This document shows, piece after piece, positions 17,980 to 26,939 of a DNA stretch of 64,000 bases. Below the pieces are notes generated by a model. That model searched no databases, was not told where the DNA came from, and was given only the letters and a program-made list of their open reading frames with translations. The position numbers and the translations under genes are program-made. The DNA lies in NCBI RefSeq assembly GCF_002844395.1, contig NZ_CP025197.1:2046001-2110000 (forward strand), read 5' to 3'. The DNA is from Acetivibrio saccincola (GTDB lineage: Bacteria > Bacillota > Clostridia > Acetivibrionales > Acetivibrionaceae). Each line of letters begins with the position of its first letter. The first letter of the stretch is position 1.

Positions 17980-17991
17980 CAGTCCCTTTTT
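17968..17991 (+). terminator. Terminator of rplS, with the stop codon in its loop
   Basis: GGGACTG (17968-17974) pairs with CAGTCCC (17980-17986) around the loop AATAA, which contains the TAA stop, followed by TTTTTGTTTT. Confidence 0.92.
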
Positions 17992-18479
17992 GTTTTATTC
18001 ATAATTTTTTTTAAATGTTGTTTAACAGGGCATCAGGGGTTTTTCCTATTACTTTTACATAGACAAAATCAAGGCAATTAATATGGATTTTGTCTCATAC
18101 ATATAGACGCTTACATCTTCCGGAAAAAGTGATGTCAATAAGTTTGAGAAATAGCAATTAATTTTATTCTAGATTGAATTATCATCTGAAGTATATTACA
18201 CATAATACCTATACCAGCCAAAAGCAGCAATACTGAAATTACACAAAAAACTCCCTGTATCAGGTTTTTTGAAAATAACAACTGCTCCAGTTGTTTTAAA
18301 TGTTATATTTGAAGTTTTTACTGTAATTTAGTATAATTATAATAGATTTAGCAATTCAACATACCTTATTTTTCACCATTACGTGTTAGAAAGCTTCAGT
18401 TCATTTTAAATACTCCGCTTATAAAATTGAAATTAAAATTTTATTAATTATTTTTATTTTTGTATAGGGAGGAATTTAT
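17992..18479 (+). other. Non-coding spacer with the leader of the GH9 gene
   Basis: No ORF of note. A small hairpin AACAACT/AGTTGTT with a five-base loop lies near 18278-18296 and may be part of the GH9 mRNA leader. The ribosome site GGGAGG lies just before 18480. No confident promoter could be picked out of the AT-rich background. Confidence 0.4.
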
Positions 18480-20165
18480 ATGAAAAAATTTTGTGTGAAG
18501 TTTACTATTTTGGTAATGTTATTTACACTACTATTTAAAACCTTTTATGTGTCTGCCAAAGAAAATTTTGATTATTCCACTGCACTAAAGTATTCCATTT
18601 ACTTTTATGATGCAAATAAGTGCGGTCCAAATGCCGGGGATGACAACTATTTTGACTGGAGAGGACCTTGCCACACCACCGATGGGAGCGAAATAGGAAT
18701 AGACCTTACAGGAGGCTTCCACGATGCGGGGGACCACGTTAAATTTGGTCTGCCACAGGCATACTCTGCATCTATATTAGGATGGGCATTATATGAGTAC
18801 AAAGATGTATTTGACTATACAGGAAACACTGATAAAATGCTTTCCACATTAAAATATTTCACCGATTACCTTCTAAAATGCTACCCCAAATCCGGAACTT
18901 TCTATCATCAGGTAGGTGATGGGGATTTAGACCATACATACTGGGGTGCTCCTGAGGAGCAAACAGGTCCCAGACCGGTTCCTTATGTTGTTGATAAAGC
19001 CAATCCGGGATCAGATGTTTTAGGACTTACATCTGCTGCTTTATCTAAGATGTATTTAAATTACAAAGACATTGATCCAAAATATGCAAATGAATGCTTA
19101 AGGGTGGCAAAGGAACTTTATGAAATGGGTAAGGAAAATCCCGGTAAGTATCAGTTAACTGCCTTTTATGCTTCCCACTCTTTTTGGGATGATTTGGCAT
19201 GGGCTGCTACCTGGCTGTATGTTATAGAAAAAGACAGTTCATATCTTGCAGAAATAGACAACTATCTTTCCCACAATACTTTTTTAGGAGAATCCCCTTT
19301 TAAAAACAAATGGACAATGTGTTGGGATGATATGTACATGGCGGTATTTTGTAAGTTATCGGAATTGACAGGGGAACAAAAATACATAGATGCTATGGAG
19401 TATAATTTGGACTATTGGATGAACACAATTACAACAACTCCTGACGGCCTTAAATATTTAGACGTCTGGGGTGCATTAAGATATGCATCTGCTGAAGCTA
19501 TGCTTGCCATGCTGTACTACGAACAGACAAAAGACCCTGCATTAAAAGAATTTGCTAAATCCCAGATAGATTATGCACTGGGAAATAATAAAAATAATAT
19601 GTCATACCTTATAGGTTTTGGTTCAAACTATCCCAAACACCCACACCACAGGGCTGCAAACGGCTATACTTACGCAGGTGGAGAAAATGCAAATCCTGCA
19701 AAGCACCTTCTTGTAGGGGCATTGGTGGGCGGTCCTGATTCACAGGGGAATTTTGTTGACGATGTAAACCTCTTTCAACATACTGAAGTAGCAATTGACT
19801 ACAATGCTGCTTTTGTCGGTGCTACAGCTGCTGTAATAAAACACTACGGTGACTTTATCCCACCCCAACCTACTTCCTCACCTAAGCCTACCCCTGACCC
19901 TGATTTAATCTGGCATGACATAGGGGATGTAAATCTTGACGGCATTATTAATACCTTGGATTTAGCTTTAATGCAAAGATATGTATTGGAGATTATAGAT
20001 AAACTTCCTTATGAAGATGTTGAAAATCTTAAAATTCCTATAGCAGATGTCAACGGGGACGGGGTTATAAATTCTACTGACTATATGTTAATGCAAAGAT
20101 ATGTATTAGAGGTTATATCTGAATTCCCGGTAAAATACGATATTTACGGCAATAAACTAAATTAA
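18480..20165 (+). CDS. Cellulosomal GH9 endoglucanase with type I dockerin (no CBM3)
   Basis: A secreted cellulase that cleaves beta-1,4-glucan by inversion. After a signal peptide (MKKFCVKFTILVMLFTLLFK) comes a GH9 catalytic domain (about residues 30-460): FDYSTALKYSIYFYDANKCG, the base in GGFHDAGDHVKFGLPQAYS, substrate His in HPHHRAANGYT, and the proton-donor Glu in HTEVAIDYNAAFVGA. A short Pro/Thr linker leads to a type I dockerin (about 478-545) with two calcium-binding repeats, GDVNLDGIINTLDLALMQRY and ADVNGDGVINSTDYMLMQRY. The catalytic domain is joined directly to the dockerin, with no CBM3c and no Ig module, as in C. thermocellum CelT. It is flanked by its own leader and a terminator. 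Confidence 0.95.
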   Translation: MKKFCVKFTILVMLFTLLFKTFYVSAKENFDYSTALKYSIYFYDANKCGPNAGDDNYFDWRGPCHTTDGSEIGIDLTGGFHDAGDHVKFGLPQAYSASILGWALYEYKDVFDYTGNTDKMLSTLKYFTDYLLKCYPKSGTFYHQVGDGDLDHTYWGAPEEQTGPRPVPYVVDKANPGSDVLGLTSAALSKMYLNYKDIDPKYANECLRVAKELYEMGKENPGKYQLTAFYASHSFWDDLAWAATWLYVIEKDSSYLAEIDNYLSHNTFLGESPFKNKWTMCWDDMYMAVFCKLSELTGEQKYIDAMEYNLDYWMNTITTTPDGLKYLDVWGALRYASAEAMLAMLYYEQTKDPALKEFAKSQIDYALGNNKNNMSYLIGFGSNYPKHPHHRAANGYTYAGGENANPAKHLLVGALVGGPDSQGNFVDDVNLFQHTEVAIDYNAAFVGATAAVIKHYGDFIPPQPTSSPKPTPDPDLIWHDIGDVNLDGIINTLDLALMQRYVLEIIDKLPYEDVENLKIPIADVNGDGVINSTDYMLMQRYVLEVISEFPVKYDIYGNKLN

Positions 20166-20288
20166 TTCTAGTTTTAACTAACTTCCGACCTAGTATATTA
20201 CCGGGCATTCAAATAAAATAAATATGAAAGGTCTTGATTGTAAGTAAATAAATGCAATAATAAATTATATTAGTTTCGCTAAAACAAA

Positions 20289-20335
20289 AGGAGCTGTAGA
20301 AAAATTTCTAACCTTTTTCTATAGCTCCTTTTTTA
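20289..20335 (+). terminator. Strong terminator downstream of the GH9-dockerin gene
   Basis: A 16-bp stem (20289-20304 with 20314-20329, starting AGGAGCTGTAGAAAAA) with a 9-base loop is followed by TTTTTTAT. The single imperfect pair is G-U on the + strand, which supports this orientation. It lies ~125 bp past the GH9 stop and directly faces the 3' end of rnpB. Confidence 0.9.
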
Positions 20336-20344
20336 TATTTTCAT

Positions 20345-20717
20345 TGAGTAAGTCTATAAGCCGGGTTCTGTATTCGATAGTCATCTATCTAGGCCTTACA
20401 TTTCTGTAAAGCTCAAGCCACCTGCCTGAGACTGGCGGGCCACCATATGTCTCTTATACGGTGTTGCTCCAGATGGGGTTTACATAGCCGGCAAGTCGCC
20501 ATGCCGCTGGTGAGCTCTTACCTCACCTTTCCACCCTTACCTTATTTGGAAGTAAGAAGTTAGAAGCTTCCCATCTCCAATAAGGCGGTATCTTTCTGTT
20601 GCACTTTCCTTGAAGTCGCCTTCACCGGGAGTTACCCGGCATCCTGCCCTGTGGAGCCCGGACTTTCCTCATGTACGGCCTTTCGGCACTTGTACACGCG
20701 ACTATCTGACTTACTCA
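20345..20717 (-). ncRNA. rnpB: RNase P RNA, bacterial class A
   Basis: Read on the minus strand, the ends TGAGTAAGTC and GACTTACTCA pair (P1). The universal core is visible: GAGGAAAGTCCGGGCTCC near the 5' end, GGCGACTTCAAGGAAAGTGC, and AGCAACACCGTATAAGAGAC, with a P4-forming 3' part (ACAGAACCCGGCTTATAGAC). The extended P12 region (AT-rich hairpin near 20525-20585) is variable, as expected. The RNA matures the 5' ends of tRNAs together with RnpA. Confidence 0.97.
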
Positions 20718-20751
20718 AAAATAATAAACCTCTTTTTTATCAGTACTCTTA

Positions 20752-20781
20752 ATTGTATATTTTTTTAAAAACAATGTCAAT
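20752..20781 (-). promoter_or_regulatory. Promoter of rnpB
   Basis: On the minus strand TTGACA (20776-20781) and TACAAT (20752-20757) are 18 bp apart, placing a start some 25 nt ahead of the mature 5' end. The -35 box overlaps the last codons of the Nif3-like gene. Confidence 0.65.
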
Positions 20782-21883
20782 AAGTTATAAATGGTTCTTC
20801 TTCCACACTATTGCTAAATACATCTAAATTTTTAAACTTATCACTTAATATATTAACCAATTTAGGAACAATAATTCTTTCTGTATTAAAATGGCCTGCA
20901 TCAATAACACACATGCCCATTTCAGCTATTTCCACGGCGGTATGGTATTTAACATCCCCGGTTACTAAAATATCCGCCTTAGATAAAACATCCTTAATAC
21001 AGCTTTCATCGAAACTACCGCAAAATACTGCAACTTTTTCTATTTTTTTGTCTGCACTTCCTATTACACGCACACTTTTTGCATTTAGCTTTTCTTTCAC
21101 AGTGGCTATAAAATCATCTAAAGTAACCGGAGTTTTAAGAACTCCTACCTTTCCTAAACCGTACACCTTTCCCTCCATATTAAGGGGATATACATCATAT
21201 GCCACTTCTTCATAAGGATGAGATTTAATCATCTCATCTATTACTGCATGAAGTTTTTCCTGAGGAACTACTGTTTCAAGTCTTATTTCATCTACAAATT
21301 CAAGTTTTCCTTTAGAGCCTATGTATGGATTTGTTCCTTCTAGCGGTCTGAATGTCCCTGTACCCTTTATCATAAATGAACAGTCACTGTAATTGCCTAT
21401 CCATCCTGCCCCTGCCCTGCTCATTGCATCCCTTACATTATCTATGTTTTCCTCCGGTACAAAAACCACCACTTTATAAAGCTTTAGTGTCCTATGTCTT
21501 TTTAAATTCTCCAATTCACTAAGACCTAAAACTTCAGCAAGATGCTCATTAACACCCCCGTCAGCCACATCTAAATTTGTATGGGCACTGTACACGGCAA
21601 TATCATTTCTTATCAGGTTATATATAATTCTGCCCTTTACATCATCGTAATTTATCCTTTTCAGCCCTTTAAATATAAGCGGATGGTGGGATACAATTAA
21701 ATCTGTATTTTTTTCTACAGCCTCTTCTACAACCTTTGAAGTAACATCAAGACAAACCATTACACGCTTTATATCCTTTTCTTTCCTGCCTATAATAAGC
21801 CCTGAATTGTCATAGTCTTCTGCAAGGCTTTTTGGGGCAATGTTCTCTATATATTTTATAATTTCTGAAAGCTTTACGGACAT
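20777..21883 (-). CDS. Nif3-like dinuclear metal-centre protein (YqfO type)
   Basis: A 368-residue NIF3/GTP cyclohydrolase I type 2 family protein. The two metal-binding halves are present: LIVSHHPLIFKGLKRI and SAHTNLDVADGGVNEHLAEV in the N-terminal part, VTGDVKYHTAVEIAEMG and VIDAGHFNTERI in the C-terminal part. Between them lies the PII-like insert domain (about 130-235) of the longer Gram-positive members. The true substrate is not settled. It begins 17 bp after trmK, in the order common in Firmicutes downstream of the sigA-dnaG region. Confidence 0.92.
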   Translation of the reverse strand: MSVKLSEIIKYIENIAPKSLAEDYDNSGLIIGRKEKDIKRVMVCLDVTSKVVEEAVEKNTDLIVSHHPLIFKGLKRINYDDVKGRIIYNLIRNDIAVYSAHTNLDVADGGVNEHLAEVLGLSELENLKRHRTLKLYKVVVFVPEENIDNVRDAMSRAGAGWIGNYSDCSFMIKGTGTFRPLEGTNPYIGSKGKLEFVDEIRLETVVPQEKLHAVIDEMIKSHPYEEVAYDVYPLNMEGKVYGLGKVGVLKTPVTLDDFIATVKEKLNAKSVRVIGSADKKIEKVAVFCGSFDESCIKDVLSKADILVTGDVKYHTAVEIAEMGMCVIDAGHFNTERIIVPKLVNILSDKFKNLDVFSNSVEEEPFITY

Positions 21884-21900
21884 TTAAAATCCAACTCCCT

Positions 21901-22590
21901 TCATATTGTTGTAATAGCTTTTCGGTACTTCTCTCTAAGATTAATATACTCTTTTCTCTTATTAGAATCTTTTTCCTTCATATTTTCCATTTGGCTTATA
22001 ATTTTGTCAAGCTGGTTAATTTTATTTTGAATATGTATTTTTAGCAAAGGATCTTTATTTTCAAACAGCTTTTCCCCAATATAGTAGTATAAAATATCCT
22101 TACTTAGGATTTTCCCCGTCCATCTTGCAGCAATAACATCATATATCTTATTCTCTTCCCTCACCAGTTTTTCATCATAAACTTCAAAACCATTACTGCA
22201 TAGCCACTCATGAAGTACTTCAACGGCAGTCATAGGCTGGAGTATTAACGCATTGGCTTTTTTTGCTTTATCTATGCCCCTTTCTAAAATATCTTTTATA
22301 ATTACGCCTCCCATACCTGCAATTATTATTACATCCACTTCATGGTCTTCTATGGTGTCAAGCCCGTTTCCTACCCTGGTTTCAATATTTGCTGAAAGTC
22401 CGTATTCCTCTATATTTGCTTTTGCAATATTTATGGGGCCGGGTCTTATGTCAGATGCAATTGCCCTTTTACATTTTTTATTATTCACTAAATAAATTGG
22501 TATATATGCATGATCTGTTCCAATATCACTGACAATATTACACTCAGGCACCATGTGGCTAATTAATTTCAGGCGGCCTGGTAACTCCAT
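21901..22590 (-). CDS. trmK: tRNA (adenine-22-N1)-methyltransferase
   Basis: A class I SAM-dependent methyltransferase (229 residues) that makes m1A22 in bacterial tRNAs. Family features: LPGRLKLISHMVPECNIVSD, IGTDHAYIPIYLV (SAM motif I), ASDIRPGPINIAKANIEEYG, and VDVIIIAGMGGVIIKDIL. The C-terminal ~60 residues are a coiled-coil-like helical pair (IHIQNKINQLDKIISQMENM) typical of TrmK. It is co-transcribed with the Nif3-like gene. Confidence 0.93.
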   Translation of the reverse strand: MELPGRLKLISHMVPECNIVSDIGTDHAYIPIYLVNNKKCKRAIASDIRPGPINIAKANIEEYGLSANIETRVGNGLDTIEDHEVDVIIIAGMGGVIIKDILERGIDKAKKANALILQPMTAVEVLHEWLCSNGFEVYDEKLVREENKIYDVIAARWTGKILSKDILYYYIGEKLFENKDPLLKIHIQNKINQLDKIISQMENMKEKDSNKRKEYINLREKYRKAITTI

Positions 22591-22740
22591 TTCTAAATTT
22601 CCCCTTCCGTTTTTTATATATTTCTTATTTTATAATGGTTTTTTAATGTTTTTTGTATAATTTTTTTAGAATAACAGCGCAAATAATAGTATACACTAAA
22701 ATAACTGCAAAAAACAAACAAGAAAAAGGGAGAATGTTTA

Positions 22741-22923
22741 ATGATTCAAAATTTTAGGGTATTAAATATAAAAGACACTGAAAGTCCTGTAGAATCATTG
22801 ATAATATGTAAAAACCCCATTGCAAACAGTTTCGGTACATTAAATTTTAATATACCTTCATCCATTGTATCAAAAGAACAAGAAAACAATGATATTTTTG
22901 ATATGCTTCCGAAAAAAAAATAA
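22741..22923 (+). CDS. Small protein of unknown function (60 aa)
   Basis: An ATG with GGGAG eight bases upstream opens a 60-codon frame (MIQNFRVLNIKDTESPVESL start). It is soluble, unlike anything recognised, and ends in PKKK. Its last codons and the stop lie in an A-rich stretch that is also the T-tract of the terminator for the tRNA genes on the other strand. The ribosome site and the divergence from trmK favour a real gene, but codon evidence is thin. Confidence 0.45.
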   Translation: MIQNFRVLNIKDTESPVESLIICKNPIANSFGTLNFNIPSSIVSKEQENNDIFDMLPKKK

Positions 22924-22950
22924 GAAGTCTTTCTGATAAGACTTCTTATT
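22919..22950. terminator. Bidirectional terminator between the small ORF and the tRNA genes
   Basis: AATAAGAAGTCT (22919-22930) pairs perfectly with AGACTTCTTATT (22939-22950). On the minus strand it is followed by nine or more Ts, ideal for ending the tRNA-Asn/tRNA-Met transcript; on the + strand only TTCTG follows. Confidence 0.85.
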
Positions 22951-22955
22951 TTCTG

Positions 22956-23032
22956 TGGTGGGCCTTCAGGGACTCGAACCCCGGACCTACCGGTTATGAG
23001 CCGGTTGCTCTAACCAACTGAGCTAAAAGCCC
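22956..23032 (-). tRNA. tRNA with CAU anticodon (Met elongator or Ile2)
   Basis: A 77-nt cloverleaf with encoded CCA. The acceptor GGGCTTT pairs with AAGGCCC, the anticodon arm is CCGGCTCATAACCGG, and the T arm has GGTTCGAGTCC. The CAT anticodon fits elongator methionine or, if modified to lysidine, isoleucine-2; sequence alone does not decide. It is second in a two-tRNA transcript. Confidence 0.95.
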
Positions 23033-23035
23033 TTG

Positions 23036-23111
23036 TGGCTCCTCAAGTAGGACTCGAACCTACGACCCTGCGGTTAACAGCCGCATGCTCTACCGACTGA
23101 GCTATTGAGGA
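23036..23111 (-). tRNA. tRNA-Asn (GUU)
   Basis: A 76-nt cloverleaf with encoded CCA. TCCTCAA pairs with TTGAGGA, the anticodon arm is TGCGGCTGTTAACCGCA with anticodon GTT, and the T arm has GGTTCGAGTCC. Three bases separate it from the CAU tRNA, so both are processed from one transcript. Confidence 0.97.
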
Positions 23112-23277
23112 ACGCCTTTTTGTTAACGCCTCACATGAGGCACAAGTATTATTATACATGGCTACTCATAACAGGTCAAGAATAGTTTTAAGTGCATTAT
23201 TTAAATTTACCTTGCTATTTCATCATTTTTTATAAATATACTTCATTTTTCATGCCAATGCTAAATTTTAAAAAAAT

Positions 23278-23550
23278 TTAATTTACATTTTCCGAATTTT
23301 TATTTTTATATTCTAAGAGCAATTCCCTAAGTTCTGATGCATGCTTTCCTTCTTGCTCTGCAAATCTTTTAAAAACCTCTTTTATTTTTTCATCTTCAAT
23401 TCTCTTTGAATACATTTCATAATCCCTTACAAGCTCCATAGAATTCTCCCAGGCTCTTAACAATCTGTCGTATGTGGTATACTCCACTGCATTATTATTC
23501 ATATGTTCATTATTATTCATATGATGTTCATTATTATTCATATATTCCAT
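23278..23550 (-). CDS. Small helical protein with Asn/His-rich N terminus
   Basis: A 90-residue protein. The first ~20 residues repeat the unit MNNNEH (MEYMNNNEHHMNNNEHMNNN), encoded by near-identical DNA repeats. The rest is an amphipathic helical pair (WENSMELVRDYEMYSKRIED, then FKRFAEQEGKHASELRELLL) resembling a half ferritin/rubrerythrin-like bundle. AGGAGATGG lies upstream. A metal-related role is a guess from the His-rich repeats and helical pair. It stands alone. Confidence 0.65.
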   Translation of the reverse strand: MEYMNNNEHHMNNNEHMNNNAVEYTTYDRLLRAWENSMELVRDYEMYSKRIEDEKIKEVFKRFAEQEGKHASELRELLLEYKNKNSENVN

Positions 23551-24010
23551 TTATCACCATCTCCTACCCTATATTGTACTATGTCCTTAGTTTTGCAATA
23601 GTTTTTTAAATTATTCATTCTAGAAATCGGAAGTTGTTTTTAGATTTCGAGCCATTTTTATGTAGTTCATCTAAAAGGATAAATTTATTCACAAATAATA
23701 GTATTTTTTGTCCAACATGCTATAAAATTTTACGAATGGTGTTTAAGCATGTTGAACACAAGTTTAAATTTTTACCCTAAAATATATTGATTTTTATTGC
23801 TATATGTTTTATTATACAACTAGTATATTTATTATACTCCCCTAGATCCCGTAGTTTAGCCTATATTGCTAAATGTACGGGATGCTTTTTATCCATTATG
23901 AACAGTATTTAGACAAACAGACAAATAGTTGGTTTTATAATTAAACCTTCTGTTTGTCTGTTTGTCTATTTATATGTTTGTCTATAAAAGACTCTTCAAT
24001 AAATTAAGTA
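23551..24010. other. Non-coding spacer with three inverted repeats
   Basis: No ORF. Holds an imperfect stem at 23710-23721/23746-23757 (11 of 12, with G-U on the minus strand), a terminator-like stem at 23846-23853/23876-23883 with an inner TTAGC/GCTAA stem and a T-run on the + strand, and a perfect 16-bp inverted repeat TAGACAAACAGACAAA 23910-23925/23953-23968. TTTGTCT recurs several times around the last. Confidence 0.6.
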
Positions 24011-24015
24011 GACAA

Positions 24016-24039
24016 AAAACCCGATATAAACCGAGTTTT
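24016..24039 (-). terminator. Terminator overlapping the rpoD stop codon
   Basis: On the minus strand AAAACTCG (24032-24039) pairs with CGGGTTTT (24016-24023), one pair being G-U, followed by TTGTC. The first arm includes the TAA stop region of rpoD. Confidence 0.65.
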
Positions 24040-25117
24040 AATCTAAATAATCTTTTAATTTTTTACTTCTGCTTGGATGCCTTAATTTTCTCAATGCCTT
24101 AGCTTCTATTTGTCGTATACGCTCCCTGGTTACATTAAATTCTTTACCAACTTCTTCAAGAGTTCTCGCCCTTCCATCGTCAAGACCAAACCTTAACCTT
24201 AAAACTTTTTCCTCCCTTGGTGTCAATGTATCTAAAACATCTATAAGCTGTTCTTTTAAAAGTGTAAATGCTGCTGCATCTGCTGGTGCAGGAACATCAT
24301 CATCAGGGATGAAATCCCCTAAGTGGCTGTCTTCTTCTTCTCCTATAGGAGTTTCTAAAGATACAGGCTCCTGGGAAATCTTCATAATATCCCGGACTTT
24401 CTCCACAGGCATATTCATTTCCCTTGCAATTTCCTCCGGCTGAGGTTCTTTCCCCAGCTCCTGCAGAAGCTGCCTTGATACCCTTATAAGCTTATTTATT
24501 GTCTCAACCATATGAACAGGTATCCTTATGGTCCTTGCCTGGTCTGCAATAGCCCTTGTAATTGCCTGTCTTATCCACCATGTTGCATATGTGCTGAATT
24601 TATATCCCTTCCTGTAATCAAATTTTTCAACAGCTTTTATAAGTCCTAAATTCCCCTCCTGTATCAAATCTAAAAACAGCATACCTCTTCCTACATATCT
24701 CTTAGCTATACTTACAACAAGCCTTAAATTTGCCTCTGCAAGCTTCCTTTTGGCCTCTTCATCCCCTTGTTCCATCCTTTTGGCCAGCTCAATTTCTTCT
24801 TCAGCACTTAGAAGAGGCACTTTTCCTATCTCCTTCAAATACATCCTGACAGGGTCATCTATACTCACACCCTCCGGCACACTAAGGTCAAGTTCCTCTT
24901 CTGTCAATTGAATGTCTTCAAGTTCCTCTTCAATATCACCTACCACATCTATACCCAAATTTTCCAATGTCTCATAAATCTTTTCTATTTGCTCAGACCC
25001 CAACTCTGTTTCCTCAAAAGCATCCATTATTTCTTTGTAAGTCAACATTCCTTTTTGTTTGCCTTTTTCAATCAAATCATATAAAATTGCTTTTTTAACA
25101 TCATTATTGGGTTTCAC
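24038..25117 (-). CDS. rpoD: RNA polymerase primary sigma factor (SigA/RpoD)
   Basis: The housekeeping sigma-70 factor (359 residues, the usual short Gram-positive form). Region 1.1 is N-terminal ([20 protein letters not shown]). Region 2 carries [40 protein letters not shown] and [20 protein letters not shown]. Region 3 follows, and region 4 has [18 protein letters not shown] and the [23 protein letters not shown]. It is downstream of dnaG by 31 bp, the conserved macromolecular-synthesis arrangement. Confidence 0.97.
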   Translation of the reverse strand: MKPNNDVKKAILYDLIEKGKQKGMLTYKEIMDAFEETELGSEQIEKIYETLENLGIDVVGDIEEELEDIQLTEEELDLSVPEGVSIDDPVRMYLKEIGKVPLLSAEEEIELAKRMEQGDEEAKRKLAEANLRLVVSIAKRYVGRGMLFLDLIQEGNLGLIKAVEKFDYRKGYKFSTYATWWIRQAITRAIADQARTIRIPVHMVETINKLIRVSRQLLQELGKEPQPEEIAREMNMPVEKVRDIMKISQEPVSLETPIGEEEDSHLGDFIPDDDVPAPADAAAFTLLKEQLIDVLDTLTPREEKVLRLRFGLDDGRARTLEEVGKEFNVTRERIRQIEAKALRKLRHPSRSKKLKDYLD

Positions 25118-25148
25118 TTACTGCCCCTCCGTTCATTAAAATGTACCT

Positions 25149-26939
25149 CTATATACTCTTCTTTTTGTATAATATTTGTTGTAGTTCCAGCTTCATATTT
25201 CTAACTTCTTCAGCTGTCTTATCTTTTGAATTAGAAATTACATTCAAGATTTCTCTTTCTCTTTTTGTTAGTTTGAATAATTCCATTTTTTTAATTATAT
25301 CCAATATTGCCTTTTTATTATCCTCAAAATTGCATTCCTCCTGTAATAACCTTGTAAATATATTTGAATTTTTATTATCAGCTAAATTTATAAGTTCTGC
25401 AGGTACCAGTCCTTTATTGCTATTAAGCCTTTCAAAAACTGCTTTTGCTATCCTTCTGTTGTCTTCATCTTCAAAGCTTTCCGGTGAAATTTTATCTTTA
25501 ACCAAATTAAACAGCGAGTTGTCAATACTAATAAGGGATAGCAAAATCCTTTCATTTTTTATAGCCCTTTGATATTCATCTTTGCCTTTGTCTTTTTCAA
25601 ACCTGCTTTTAGTATTAATATTAGTGACAACTGCTCTAAAACCCTTTTTAGGTTTTATTCTTTTTAAAACTTCTGCATATATTGATTCCTGGCTAATCTC
25701 ATATTCCTTTGCTATTTTTTTAATGTACATTTCCCTTTCTATGTCATTGTCCAGTTTAGAAAGGACATCTGCAGTTTTGTTTAAAAAAATAATTTTCCCT
25801 TCTGTATTATTTGTATCAATTTCACTTTTTAAAGCTTTTATTTTATATTCAACCAATGAAAGCGATTTATTTATCAAACTATTAAAGGCATCTGCCCCAT
25901 ATTTTTTAACAAACTCATCAGGGTCTTCCCCTTCTGGCATTTCTAATACCTTTACATTGCACCCGATGCTGTCTAATATATCAAGTCCTCTTATGGTTGC
26001 TGCCTTTCCTGCTGTATCAGCATCAAATGAAATAATAATTTCTTCAGTGTATTTTTTTAGCAGCCTTCCCTGACTTTCAGTCAGAGCAGTTCCTAAGGAT
26101 GCAACAGTATTTATTATACCAAACTGAAAAAGAGATATTACATCCATATAGCCTTCAACTACTATTATTCTCTTGTGGGATGAATTTTTGGCAAAATTAA
26201 GGCCATATAAATGCTTTCTCTTGTTATAAACCATTGTTTCCGGAGAATTCATATACTTAGGCTCTGAGTTATCCAAAACCCTTCCACCAAACCCTAATAC
26301 ATTTCCTCTCAAATCGAAAATAGGAAATATAATTCTCCCCCTAAACCTGTCATAATAACCACCACTTTTATTCTTTAAAACCAGTCCGCTTTCTAAAAGA
26401 ATATCATCATCATAGCCTTTGGCTTTTAAATGCTTATATAATGCATCCCAATCTTTTAGAGAATACCCTATTCCGAATTTCCTTACCGTCCTTCTCTTTA
26501 TTCCCCTTGATGCTAAGTATTCTCTTGCAAAACTGTTTTTTTCATCTTCTATTTGTTCATAAAAAAATCTTGCTGCTTCCACATTGATTTTTAAAATTTG
26601 TTTTTTCTTTCTTGCTATTTCTTTATACTTCTCATCTTCACCTTCCGGCAGCAGTATTCCTGCTTTATCTGCCAAAAACTTTACCGCTTCAATATAATCA
26701 AGATTTTCAACTCCCATTACAAACTGAATAACACTCCCCCCATTGCCGCAACCAAAACAATAGTACAATTGTTTTACAGGGTCAACGTGAAATGACGGGG
26801 TTTTTTCACTGTGAAAAGGACAAAGACCAAAGAATCCCTTTCCTTTTCTTTTCAGTTGTATATACTCACCAACAACACTTATAATGTCATTGCTGATTCT
26901 TATTTCTTCAATCAATTCATCCGGATAAAATCTCTGCAT
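25149..26939 (-). CDS. dnaG: DNA primase
   Basis: The primase that makes RNA primers for replication (596 residues). The CHC2 zinc finger (about 40-67) shows GLCPFHSEKTPSFHVDP and YYCFGCGNGGSVIQF. The catalytic core has GGRVLDNSEPKYMNSPET, the Toprim Glu in VVEGYMDVISLFQFG, and the acidic pair in ISFDADTAGKAATIRGLD. The C-terminal ~170 residues are the helical helicase-binding region. It is co-directional with rpoD. Upstream 26940-27284 holds its promoter region. Confidence 0.97.
   Translation of the reverse strand: MQRFYPDELIEEIRISNDIISVVGEYIQLKRKGKGFFGLCPFHSEKTPSFHVDPVKQLYYCFGCGNGGSVIQFVMGVENLDYIEAVKFLADKAGILLPEGEDEKYKEIARKKKQILKINVEAARFFYEQIEDEKNSFAREYLASRGIKRRTVRKFGIGYSLKDWDALYKHLKAKGYDDDILLESGLVLKNKSGGYYDRFRGRIIFPIFDLRGNVLGFGGRVLDNSEPKYMNSPETMVYNKRKHLYGLNFAKNSSHKRIIVVEGYMDVISLFQFGIINTVASLGTALTESQGRLLKKYTEEIIISFDADTAGKAATIRGLDILDSIGCNVKVLEMPEGEDPDEFVKKYGADAFNSLINKSLSLVEYKIKALKSEIDTNNTEGKIIFLNKTADVLSKLDNDIEREMYIKKIAKEYEISQESIYAEVLKRIKPKKGFRAVVTNINTKSRFEKDKGKDEYQRAIKNERILLSLISIDNSLFNLVKDKISPESFEDEDNRRIAKAVFERLNSNKGLVPAELINLADNKNSNIFTRLLQEECNFEDNKKAILDIIKKMELFKLTKREREILNVISNSKDKTAEEVRNMKLELQQILYKKKSI

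Noticed and set aside
23900-24010. Possible CRISPR-like repeats (TTTGTCT units)
   Set aside because: Units are 7-8 bp, irregularly spaced and without spacers of constant size; no cas genes in the window.
25582-26073. 163-codon + strand frame
   Set aside because: Antisense to dnaG, whose motifs are intact; a shadow frame without start signals.
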